A DNA stretch of 64,000 nt from Sanderia malayensis (Eukaryota; Cnidaria; Scyphozoa; Semaeostomeae; Pelagiidae): positions 2,385,087 through 2,449,086 of the forward strand of contig RQOL01000772.1 of assembly GCA_013076295.1 (NCBI GenBank). The letters run 5' to 3'. Shown piece after piece: positions 47,134-58,400 of the stretch. Position numbers and translations under genes: made by a program. The notes beneath the pieces are model-generated. The model made no database searches and was not told the origin of the DNA. It saw only the letters and a program-made list of their open reading frames with translations. Numbering within the stretch: the first letter of the stretch is position 1; each line of letters starts with the position of its first letter.

Positions 47134-47471
47134 GAAGGCAGATGCCCACATATTTGGCCATGACATTTGAAAACGAGCCATCATGGCTCACTGGAGAACA
47201 AGAGATTTCCATCAAAAAGATTTTGTCGCAGACGCAGAATAAAGTCTGCATTTTTATTTTCCCTTTCCTTATTGGATACATAATCATGTATCGGCACGTG
47301 AAAATTACAAATCATGTCGAGGCTACTTCCGTTACTATCAACTGAACAAAGAATGAATTTCCAAGGTTACTGATCCCGGCACAGAGAAGAGCAAGAGATT
47401 AATGTTGTGAAGTCTGATTTTATTTGTGCAGTGCAAATAAAAACACTTGTGTTTAGTTAGGCGCATTCACG

Positions 47472-50400
47472 ATGTCTTCAGCCTGCGATGAAACACAAAA
47501 TGAAGGAACACAAGAAGGAAACCAAACACATAACCAAGATGAAAATAATTTATGTGGATGGTTCAACTTTCGGGCAAAATTTTTGCAGAAATTTAAGCGG
47601 CCAGGATTTCTTCTTTTTTTCCTCTGTGCTTATTTCTTTACTAACAGTGTTGTTATAACTGGTATATTCTCAAGCTCAATATCAACCATTGAAAAGCGAT
47701 TTAATCTTTCAAGGTAGGTATAAACATATATTCATTATGTGTACTTTTCACATCAAGGTTGACTATAAGCCTGTGTGTGCCCTGCGGCGTGAACAACGAA
47801 AAATCCACCAGTTTATATTCAAGTACAGAGTACAGACCTCGTCTCGTACATTCCGTGCGCCACCTCCCTAGTCTTATTATGTTATGTCTTTAGCAGTTGC
47901 GAAGCTGGAGGGGGCAGGGGGCGGCTTCCCCCCCCCCCACCAAACTTTCCCAGTTGCCTGTCGGAAAATTGGTCACATTTTATTAAAAATATCTATTACC
48001 GTATTTCCTCTATTAAGCGCCCGGGCGCTTATTAAATATATCGCAAAATTGGGTGGGCGCTTATTAGAGGGGGGCGGTTATTTCATAGTCCTAAAATTTT
48101 AAAATCGAACATCTTCAAAAAGAAAACAATAATCTTATATTAACAATAATAGTATATAACAATAATCAATAATAACAAAGTTCCGAATGTTATTTATTGA
48201 CATACGTTAAAAAATGCTATGTTAGCATTTTTTTAGAAGAAATGAAGAAGCGATAGCATGGTAAAGCCGCACACATGGACATTGAATTGGCAAACATTAA
48301 AAATGGATATTTTCCTTAAGATATAATGACTAACTTTGGTCTTAAACTATGTACTTGCTTATGTTGCCATCGATAAAAGAAATGAATTGATGTCTATTCA
48401 CATGTTTCTACGCTATTATTTGAACCAAACAGTGAAAACGCAAGAATTGCCCCTCTATTAACCACCCAGGGCGGTTAATAGATGTAGGCGCTTATTGGAG
48501 GGGGCGGTTAATAGAAGGTGGGCGCTTAATAGAGGAAATACGGTAAATACCTTAGAAAAATATCAATTCAATTTTTTGATCTGTTTTTACATTCACTCCA
48601 CAAACAGCTCAATTTTGACATTTGTGGCTCTTACCATTGTTATTGTACACCACAGTATTATGTAAACGTTATGCTGCGACATAGTAAGTGAAAACCACAA
48701 GTTTTCATATTGCTTAATCTCATTTTAATTTAACAAACAAGCAATTCTATAGCTCATTATTGCAAAGAAAATGGTCGGTCAAAGTAAATTTAAAAGACAC
48801 CAAAACATTTCATGTGAATTTGCGGGGGCTCCGGAATGTCCATTTTCTGTCGCTAAAAAAAAGGCCACCCGGGACAGTTTCGAGAGCAAGAGAGCACAGT
48901 TGACATCATCGTCACAAAGTGTCCTTGTGGAATAATTTTTTAGCCTTTATACCAGTGCTGAATTTTCAGCTTTATTACAACTTGTCGGAATTTGCCCGGG
49001 TTTCGTCCTTTCACCGCCAAATCGTAGTTACGCCATTGCTCTCTTCAATACAATTTAGTTTACACAAACCGCAATTTAATAACCAAACCACCAATCAGAT
49101 GAACAGGGGTATTTTTTCATGTGGTTAAATATGGGTGGGGGCACGGCAAGAGTCGATTTGACTTCATTATTATTCATTAAAACAACGTTGGTTATAACAG
49201 TGTTGTTCCCAACGACTGTAATAGTTGCTTTTTTGTTTTGTTCTAGTAAACAGATGGGAATCATAACAAGTATTTATGATGTTGCTGCATTAATTTTCAC
49301 CGGACCAATAAGCTACTTTGCGGCAAAAAATAAACCAAAATGGTTGAGTATTGGAATGTTAACAATGGGTATTGGCTATGTCATTTTTATCTTGCCCCAT
49401 TTCATTGAAAGTCGGTATATACCACCAGGTAAATACGAAAATCTACACTCTGTCACAATTGATGCTGATCAGCAGTACCTAATTACGTTTTTCGTATTCT
49501 GTTTATCGCTTCCTTTTTAGCTGCAAGTGCGACTAGCGGACAGCTATCAAATATGACAAACAATCTTCTTTGCCAAAGAAACATAAGTACATCAACTTTA
49601 AGGAAGTGTACAAATGCATCAGCAAATGACCTATATTACTACATCTTTCTTCTTGCGATGTTTGTTGCTGGCGCAGGTTGTACACCAATGATCAGTTTAG
49701 GTATTCCATTCCTCGATGAAAGTGTTTCACGAAAAACGTCCGCCATTTATGTTGGTATCTTTCAAACATCTGGCATTGTAGGTAATATCACTAACTAGTT
49801 AGTTATATCACTCTTTTCTTTTAACAAACCTTGCATGGAAATAATGGAACTTTATTTGTTGTTTTCTAGCTGCTATTGTTGGTTTTCTTGTTGCCTCCGT
49901 GTTTCTCAATATTTTTGTTCATCCTGAAATGTCTGTGAATATAACATCTAAAAATTCACAATCTTGGATTGGAGCATGGTGGCTTGGCTTTGCATTGGGT
50001 GCTATTTTTGCATTGCTTGTTAGCATCTTCTTATCGGCATTCCCTAAAGAGATAAACAGTAAATACAATGAGCCAAACGAGAAAAAAATCAAAGCAGACG
50101 ACAACAAGAAAAGTAAACCTGCCCCTGAGAACAATATTTGGAAATCCATGAAAATTCTTTTGGCGAATTCTACATTTGTATTCCTATGCATGACTGTATC
50201 GTTTGAAAATTTTATTTTCTCTGGGATTTCAGCTTTTTTACCAAAGCTTTCAGTATTTCAATTTAACCTGACGCCTTCAAGGGCTGGAGTCTTGTTTGGC
50301 CTTCTGCCTGGTACTGGAGCTCTGCTCGGAAACTTGGCAGGTATTATCATTATTTTCGGTAATACTCAATTCGTACACTATTTTCAAACAAATCATGTTC

Positions 50401-51605
50401 TATTAAGGAAATAGAGCTAACATTATTACTTCTTTTCATTTTTAGGATCCTTAGTTCAAAAAAGATTTAGCCTGTCTCCAAGTAAATCATTGAAATTTTG
50501 TGTGATAGTACAAGCATTGACTTTAATGACAGGCTCGTTTTTATTTCTGCATTGTGACAATTCGTTTGTGGCTGGCATTGATGTCAAATACAAAACTACA
50601 AGGTTAATATTGGTTGATATTACCTTTTTTAAGTTGCAGATTGGGATAATGCGATGTATATTCTATGTCCACCTTTCTTTTCTTTTAGTGTCAATAACTC
50701 AGGATCTATAATACAAAATTGTAATTCAAACTGCAATTGTCCTGCAAGCTTCTTTCGTCCTATCTGTGCTGAAAAAGTCACATATTTCTCACCATGTCAT
50801 GCGGGCTGCACAAACGTTTCGTCTTCCAACGTAAGCTTAATTCTTATAATTGATTGTTAATGAACATTTTCGATGAAGGAAACAACGTTTTGCAAATATT
50901 GCTTTTTATCATTTTTAGAATTTTGTTCGCTGCTCATGCCTAAATGGAAATAATCTTTATAAGAGACAAAATGTGAAGTTTGGTGCATGCAAATCTTCTT
51001 GTGGTGCAAATCTTTATCTGTTCTTCGGGGCGTGTGCATTGAATTCGTTTCTGTCTCTGATGATTGCCAACCCAATGTCAATGGTAACTCTAAGGTATAT
51101 CCATCTCACCAACCTATATTATTGTTTTTTACCTTAGGCGTAAAATTTAGAAGTAGAGTTTTGGCAATTTGATTTTATTATGTTATTTGCCTTAGATGCG
51201 TACCGTTTGGACTTCGCAGCTTTGCAGTTGGCATTCAATGGATCACTGTAAGGGTCCTCGGGTCCATTCCAGGTCCGATTTTGATAGGCTATCTCATCGA
51301 CAAAAACTGTTTGTTTTGGAGCAAGAGGTAACCTGAAGAAGTTACGGAAAGTATTATAAAAGTGTTAACATTTGATTGAAAGCTTAAAGTAAATGATTTG
51401 TTTTTTATTTTGCAGCTGCAAATCGACTTCAAGTTGCTTGATGTACAGAAACAGGAGTCTTGCAATAACACTGGGTGTGACATTTCTTTCTGTTAAGCTG
51501 ATAAGTATGATATGCAACATACTTGCATTGATATCTCAAAGAAGAAAGGATAAAAAAACAGGTGAACATGAACTTTGTCATATTGATAGTAATATTCATT
51601 TGTAG
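47472..51605 (+). CDS. SLCO: SLCO/OATP organic anion transporter, array copy 3, intact
   Basis: A multi-pass plasma-membrane carrier for amphipathic organic anions. Nine exons: 47472-47713, 49247-49428, 49521-49781, 49870-50340, 50446-50602, 50689-50830, 50919-51094, 51196-51327, 51416-51605. They total 1953 nt and give a 650-aa open protein. Family marks: [14 protein letters not shown] then [15 protein letters not shown] at the first membrane segments; hydrophobic helices throughout; [19 protein letters not shown]; a Cys-rich Kazal-like loop ([19 protein letters not shown] ... CSCLNGN ... GACKSSC); and the C-terminal [18 protein letters not shown] signature. It is the most 3' of three tandem copies and converges on GUSB with 98 bp between stop codons. 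The subfamily (e.g. SLCO4/SLCO5) was not resolved. Confidence 0.92.
47894..49038. mobile_element. Element A, non-autonomous transposon in SLCO copy 3 intron 1
   Basis: Counterpart of 40730-43932 with the same CAGTTGCGAAGC left end and CAGTGGCG-type right end (here CAATGGCG on the - strand), containing element B but neither C nor D. Confidence 0.5.
47997..48545 (+). mobile_element. Element B, GCGCCC MITE-like repeat, uninterrupted copy
   Basis: TACCGTATTTCCTCTATTAA at the left is mirrored by TTAATAGAGGAAATACGGTA at the right, giving perfect ~20-bp terminal inverted repeats around 549 bp. It serves as reference for the copies at 8107-8483 and 40828-43063. Confidence 0.8.
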
Positions 51606-51611
51606 TTTATT
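51606..51611 (-). terminator. Candidate GUSB polyadenylation signal abutting the SLCO stop codon
   Basis: AATAAA on the - strand, 92 nt downstream of the GUSB stop and immediately adjacent to the SLCO TAG (51603-51605). Cleavage 10-30 nt further would place the GUSB 3' end inside the last SLCO coding exon. Confidence 0.5.
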
Positions 51612-51703
51612 TACATTGATAATTCAGTTTATGGTATTGTTCTTGTTCAGCTATGTTTTACAAGTTAAAGGATCTATGTACATTACTTTAGTTAAAAGTT
51701 ACT

Positions 51704-54700
51704 TTACTCTCTAATCAAATCACCAAGAATATCATCCCATTCGTTAGATTCTTCTTTTAAAATCTTTAAGTATCTTCGTCGTAACGTATGTGCGGCCATT
51801 TTCGGTTGTCGCTCCCTTGTAAACATACCTTTTTTATTTCCATTAACTCTTTTTGTTCCTACATTGATACTTATGCTTTTATATGGCAGACCCTACATTG
51901 TTGAGAACTTTTCCCAAGTTTAAAGATCTTTTTGTTATTTTACATTTACTCTACTTTTTTAACTTTTTTAATGCTTGTATTGCTTGCTATTGTAATTGCA
52001 TACTGCTGTTTACATTTATTTGTTATTTACCTTGTGAGAAAGAATAAGAACGGATTGGAAGAAATAAAGAAATAATGATATTAATATGGCGTACCTTGTT
52101 GTGTTGCAAAATCAGCCAAATTCCATATCATCTCTCCAATGAAAAATGTTTTTCTATACTTATCAAAGATCGGAAAATATTCTTGAATTGTGTCCACTTG
52201 ATATTCTTCTGTAAACATGGCAGATGGTTCCTATCGATCAAAAGATATATTTCTGATATCATAATTATAATTCTCCTGCAATGCAATTAACTGTTAAAAA
52301 AAGAAACAAAATAGAATGCATAGGTACCCGATGTATTCCGCATACTGTACCCGCACCATATTCAGTTTGCATTATTGGCTTCTTAAACGTTTGATACCAG
52401 TTATTAAGATCAGTTTCAAGTTGCTGTTGAATTAGCTCAATTTGACCATAATCGTGATACCATGCGTAATATCTATTTACACAAATAACGTCTGCATATT
52501 TTACCTTTGAAATAGACAGACATATGAATGCAATATTATAAGGTAGCTCATTATATTATCTTCACGTATTTACAGCTCAAAATGATAAAATAACATAATG
52601 TCAAGACTGCTTACCACTTTATCACTATCATGTCTTTGATTTGTTACGAATGTTACTGGTCGTGTTGAATCTAGCTCTCTTGTGTAGTCAATGACTTTCC
52701 TTAAAAACAATAAATTTATCATTATCATCTCATGGTGAACCTTGCATTTTATAATATTTTCAAGCAAGCAAGTCAGCAAGACTTACTTGAAGTATTTCAC
52801 TGCTTTCTCGAGTTGTGACTGTGGTTCATTAGCAACCGACCACATGACAACAGAAGGGTGATTTTTATCCCTTGTTACCAGTTCTTTCATTACTTCTAAA
52901 TGATGACGTAGGTTGTCTTCTTCCATATTGTCCCTAAAAGTTAGGAGCGAGTACATCAACTGAGCATCCAATCTTCTGTAATTCCATATCTTTTATTTGA
53001 GAACATCTGCTACATAGACATTGGTTGGCCACTGTTATCGATGAAGGTAAAAACAAAAGAATTAATCTATTCTACGTACTCTCCGATACCAACACCAGGA
53101 CTTTCATCAATGATAACAAAACCTTTTTCATCAGCCATGTTCATATCTTCATCGGCATAAGGATAATGACTTGTTCTGAATGAATTTGCTCCCATCCATT
53201 CCATTATACTGTAATCTTTTACCAACATGGTCATGTCCAAGCCTTTTCCTCTGATCTGAAATTTGAACAAAAGTTGAAAAATACTGATAGCTCGAAGGCA
53301 GTTAGAGATTTAATTGAATAAACAAAAAATAGATTGTAATTCATCATACATTCGCATCTTCATGTCTTCCAAATCCTCTGAAGTAGAACTCCTGTTCATT
53401 GATCAAAAATTTATCATTTTTAATTTCTATTGTTCGTATTCCGATTGGAATGCGATAAACATCTTCTGTACCCGTTTTGCACTTCGTCCTCACCTGCAAT
53501 CGAGCAAAATTGTATATATGTAACTATATGTGTGTCACAGTTTTAAATCAGAACGACAAATATGTTTAACGATGTTAATGAGACTGAATACCATTAATGT
53601 GTAAAGATAGGCTGGTCTGGGACTAAGTCCAATGGGCCACCACAGCTCGACATTCGATATTTTTAGAATAGTTTTAAATAATGCTTGTCCTGTCTGTGAA
53701 GCAACTTCCTTGTGATTTGCATCATAAATGGTGTATGTTACATGAAGATCTACTTCGTCTGTTTCTTCCATAGCTGCAATTGTAGATTCGATTTCAACCA
53801 ACCCTGTCGCCTCTTTGAAGTCTGTTCGTATTGTTATATCTTCTAAATACGCGGTAGGAGTTGTGTAAAGCTTCACAGGACGGTGAATTCCAGCATAATT
53901 AAAGAAATCCATTTCATAATTCTGCACAAAGTACCCAGGAGGATACCTTTTGAAAAAAATGATGCAATCGAATACAATACAATACAACATAATGTTTTGT
54001 AATTAAAAGTAAGTAAGCGGTATTTTTCGGCGTGCCATTTGCCACATGCCTATTACAACCCGATAATAAAAAAGTTCTACCTGTCTGATTTGTTCATGTA
54101 TTCAATTGTTCCAGGTGGTAGAGTGGAAGGTGACAAAGTATTGTTAACAGCAATGGTTATTCTATTTTGTCGACCAAAGTCAATTGAATCGCTGACATCA
54201 GATTGAAAAGGAAGATGACCTCCTTCATGCTTCATTATTTCTTTACCGTTCAACCACTTTAATAAAGCAACAATATTGATAATAGTTAATTTTATCATGG
54301 TAAAAAGTGCAATTAAGCGAAAAAAGAAAAACAAATATCTAACATAAGTAATACATACAACGACGCAAAAATAGTTGCAACTTTCGACTCGTAAAACAAC
54401 TCTTATACTGTCTGTGTCATTCCATGCTTTCGTAACAAATATTTCTTTATCATACCAAACCCATCCAACAAAATCACGTAACTTTCTGTCTTGTGTTATG
54501 TCATTATAACTCGAAGGTACTGGCATTTGAATTGTATTACCTGTCTGTAAAACAAGCATGTATCTATTATGTAAATTAAGCAATTTCAGAATAGAATATA
54601 GAGTTCAAAATAAGTAGATAACTTGAAAAATAGCTTGTGTTGCAGGCCTCAAAACAAAACACGTGGCCTATCTACCTGCCGAAGTGGCTTCAACCACCAT

Positions 54701-54894
54701 TCTTTTTCAAATCCAAGATTTCTTTCGCTTGAATTATCGGCTCTAAAGTTCCAAATTCCACTGAGCTCTTTAATTTCTCTGCTCTCTGATTCTCGTGGAA
54801 ATAACAAGCAATCAAAGTTATTTGCTAAAAAACCTAAGATAATCGAAAAACACGTCCAAAGGAATGTTAAAAGCATTCGTCTATTCTCAGTCAT
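51704..54894 (-). CDS. GUSB: Beta-glucuronidase (glycoside hydrolase family 2)
   Basis: A lysosomal hydrolase removing terminal beta-glucuronic acid. Eleven exons: 54676-54894, 54359-54544, 54081-54256, 53592-53946, 53350-53493, 53076-53255, 52787-52933, 52615-52699, 52328-52504, 52095-52230, 51704-51858; ~652 aa (human 651). An N-terminal hydrophobic signal ([17 protein letters not shown]) is followed by the sugar-binding domain ([32 protein letters not shown]), [16 protein letters not shown] and [20 protein letters not shown]. The catalytic barrel has [12 protein letters not shown], the acid/base in [11 protein letters not shown] and the nucleophile in [17 protein letters not shown], then [12 protein letters not shown] and [27 protein letters not shown] reads Ser where human has Cys. 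All catalytic residues appear present. Confidence 0.95.
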
Positions 54895-55448
54895 TGTATC
54901 AAAAACATATATGGAGCAAATGAACTCTCTCCTTCAAATGCGTTGAATAATGACGATGATAGATGAAAGAATGATAAAGACTTTCGTCTTCGCTTATAAC
55001 TTTGTGTTGTTTCCCTTGATAGTTGATCCTTGGAGCGGAGTATAATCCAAAGAGAATAACAAAAGATGATGAATGAAACATCGATCATAAACACAACACA
55101 AGCAATTCATAAATAATTGAATAAGAGGCACACCCACGTGTACATTTCATAGCCTCGCTTTAATGAACTCAGTTTCTGATAAAAAGCAAGTAAGCAAACA
55201 TAGAATTCATAAAGACAATAGATGTAGGGCAAAAAGAAGAAAAGAGACAATTGTATGTATTCCCTTTGTAAATGGTTCGTCATTTTAAATTATATAACAT
55301 ACAGCTTCAATTAGCATATATTGAATTGGCTATACATAAATCAATAATGCAATGCTTATTAGTCATAATTATGTTGATTATGATAATGTTAAACAACCAA
55401 GCACTGTGCACGCAGTCATAATAATAATAATAATAATATTGATAATAA
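54895..55448. other. Intergenic region GUSB / polycystin-1-like
   Basis: This holds the GUSB 5' region and the 3' flank of the polycystin-like gene, with a short ATA/ATT microsatellite around 55415-55450. No gene was recognised. Confidence 0.6.
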
Positions 55449-58400
55449 TTATGTCCATTTGTGCAATTCTTCATATAATTCCTGTTGGTATTCTGCTTCA
55501 TCTTTTATTTCATCAAAATGCATTTCTTTACGCATTCCAGATGCGTTTAAATTACATTTTTGTTTCATGATAATATTATCAATCATGTGATCTTCTGCAT
55601 AATCTTCTTTGCAAAAACCACTCAATGTTTGATCCAATTTCTTGAACTTCTTCAACAGTTCTTCATCATCACAATTGGATTTATCCAAATGTTTAGCTCT
55701 CTTGCTGAAGTGATGTTTCTTTTGAATACCATGATTTTCATGATGATTATCATCACAATTATCATCATGATCAGTGATTTTATCAGTTTGCTTATTTCCA
55801 GGTTGAATTCCAACGAATCGCTTGAACCTTCCAATCATGAAATCAACAATTTCATATTCGTTTGACTGTTTGGAAGCGTGCGCCTTCACATCGGCATATG
55901 TGTCCATAATTATACTAAGGAACACATTGAGAATATACATCACACCGAACAGCATTAGTGAGAGGAAATAAAGCGGTCCAATAATTCGCTGGGCATTCTT
56001 AATTTCTTCAAACTCAAAGCTTCCCAATAATAAGGCCATTGTTGATTCCATTGACGCAACAAAGCTTCGAAAATCCTCAAGTTGGTGAACGAAAATGATA
56101 AATGCAAAAATAACATAGGCAAAGTAGAAAATGAAGAAGACAATTGAAAAAGCAGATAAAGGTTTAGCACTGCCTTTCAGTGTAGAAGCAAGAAGTGAAA
56201 TGGTTTTATTGAAAGAAAGTAGACGGATGGATTTGATGCAAGCAACGAGAACCAAGAATGACATCATGTATTGAAATAAATCGTCCCATTTTGCAACTTT
56301 GTTGAAGCTGACAAACTTTCCAGGATTATCTTGAATGTTTTTCACTGCTGTTTTAACCAATAACATTCTTGCAAAGAACACGGATATTGTTACAATAACC
56401 AATACAATCATGGTAAATTCTGTCATGTTCCAGAATCCTTTGAAGTATTTCTTACCTTCTTTGTAAATCTTTTTGCTCTCTCTGTAAACAAAGAGAAGCA
56501 AGAAGAACAAGACAAAGAATTGACAAGCAATTGTAAACGACTCTGTACTTCCACCAAACGTGTACAGACGAGCAATCTTGACAGAGTGAGAAACAACCAT
56601 GCCATTTGTGGGTAGAAATTCAGCAACAAAGTTCATAATGGCGAACAGATTCACTTGTGCATTATAGACACATGCTTCCATAAAGATAACTCTTGTACGC
56701 TCATCAAACCAATTATTCGAATTTAATTCATTGATCAACTTGTATGCCTTAGATGGATACTTTCCAAGATCTCCAACATACCCTCCACCTCCATATAAGG
56801 CCATCTTTCCTGTAATTAACATGTGACAATTATTGTTTAATCTTCCATCATTTTGATCGACTAAAGAAGAGAGAAGCCTGGGACAGAATGACATCATAAT
56901 CATACCTGCAAATGGATACGTGTTCAATTCATTCGATGTAAAGTAGAGCCAAGAGCTTGAGCTCGAAGACTTCTGAGATGTTGGTTGCCATTTGAGTGAA
57001 TAATCATCGGTGTCTTCATTTGACCAGGAATAAAAATCATTGCAAGTCGTAGTTAATGGTGTTATTTCATCCGGCACTTTACATGTATCTGTAAAACAAA
57101 GGCAATTAATATAAAAAACAAACTATAAACAAGCAAAAGAAATAAAGTTCAAATACAAATGAGTATCTAAAAAGTATATGATTACCTTTCTTAACTCGCA
57201 ATTGTCTCAGTCTTGCCCCACCAAACAGATTACTATACAAGTCTTGTGTAAATCCGGGAACATTCGCTTTACCATTATACCATTTTGTTGAAAACAAAGC
57301 ATTCACAACTGTATCATTCATCCATTGCCAATAATCTTCACGAGTACTTATCTATATTAAAATGACATGCTATATCAGGAATACATAAATATGTATATAT
57401 ACAAGTGAATACGTCAAGCAGATACGATTAACATGAGTGTAAATATGAAGATATACTCACGTCTGAGAACGCCATATCCCCACCATATGCGGCAGATACA
57501 AACGTGTCTTCAAGTCCTTTCTTAAACTGATATGATCTTGGATCAAGATGAGTATAGCTCACAGTACACAATGCAGTGACAAATATGAAATAAATAACTA
57601 TATCCTTTACTATACTGTACATCTTAATTTCCTTCAATCTGAAAATAGAATGATAAAAATCATCATTAGAAAGTAATCAATATATATTGCATCTGAACTA
57701 AGATTAGAGCAGAACATATTATATAATTGAGAGTAAAATAAATTGCTAAATTATGAACCTTAGATCTCTTGCAGCTCTGACTTTCTCTTTTGATGGTGGT
57801 TGAAATTTGATAATAGCATTAGATCTTCTGGGTACAGATTCATTGTCTTGTTTCATCTGTTGCTCATCGACATAAACTTCATCCTTCATTCTTCTGTTAT
57901 CTTCTTCATCTTCTTCGGCTGGCTTTTTAACAATTAATGCAATAAAAAGACCCAAGAATAGAATCTTCATTGGTTGTGTTACAAATACATCTTGTACGAA
58001 TGATATTAACATCGATGAAATCCACTGTGCTGACTTGTCTCTGCCAAATGTGAAACCATAGAGTACGACAAAGAAGGCTGATGTAAATGATGTGAGGATC
58101 AGAAGTGTCCATGCAAAATATTTCATCCACCATGGAAACTTCTTCTTTTTCTTCTTTTTCTTTTTCTTATCTTCTTCTTTTTGACTTTGCCCTTGTTCGC
58201 TTATATCTAGATTCAATCCAATATCTGAGCTGCCAAGTTGAGACTCGGAAAGAGACTGATATTTAATATTTGATGAAGTTTTCGTCTTTAGATCAGCCTC
58301 GGAATCAGGAATTGATGTGATAATATTCATGAATTCAGACGATGACTGTTTTCTTTCGCAGCAGAAGAAAAATTCATAAAGCCACCAGTACTTTCTAGCT

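Noticed and set aside
39975..47345. 67-codon open frame upstream of SLCO copies 2 and 3 (39975-40178, 47142-47345)
   Set aside because: Its conservation is explained by recent duplication, and the matching region upstream of copy 1 does not keep it.
44814..50191. Antisense open frames of ~90 codons inside SLCO exon 4 in each copy
   Set aside because: They are reverse-strand shadows of the hydrophobic SLCO exon and vary only as it does.
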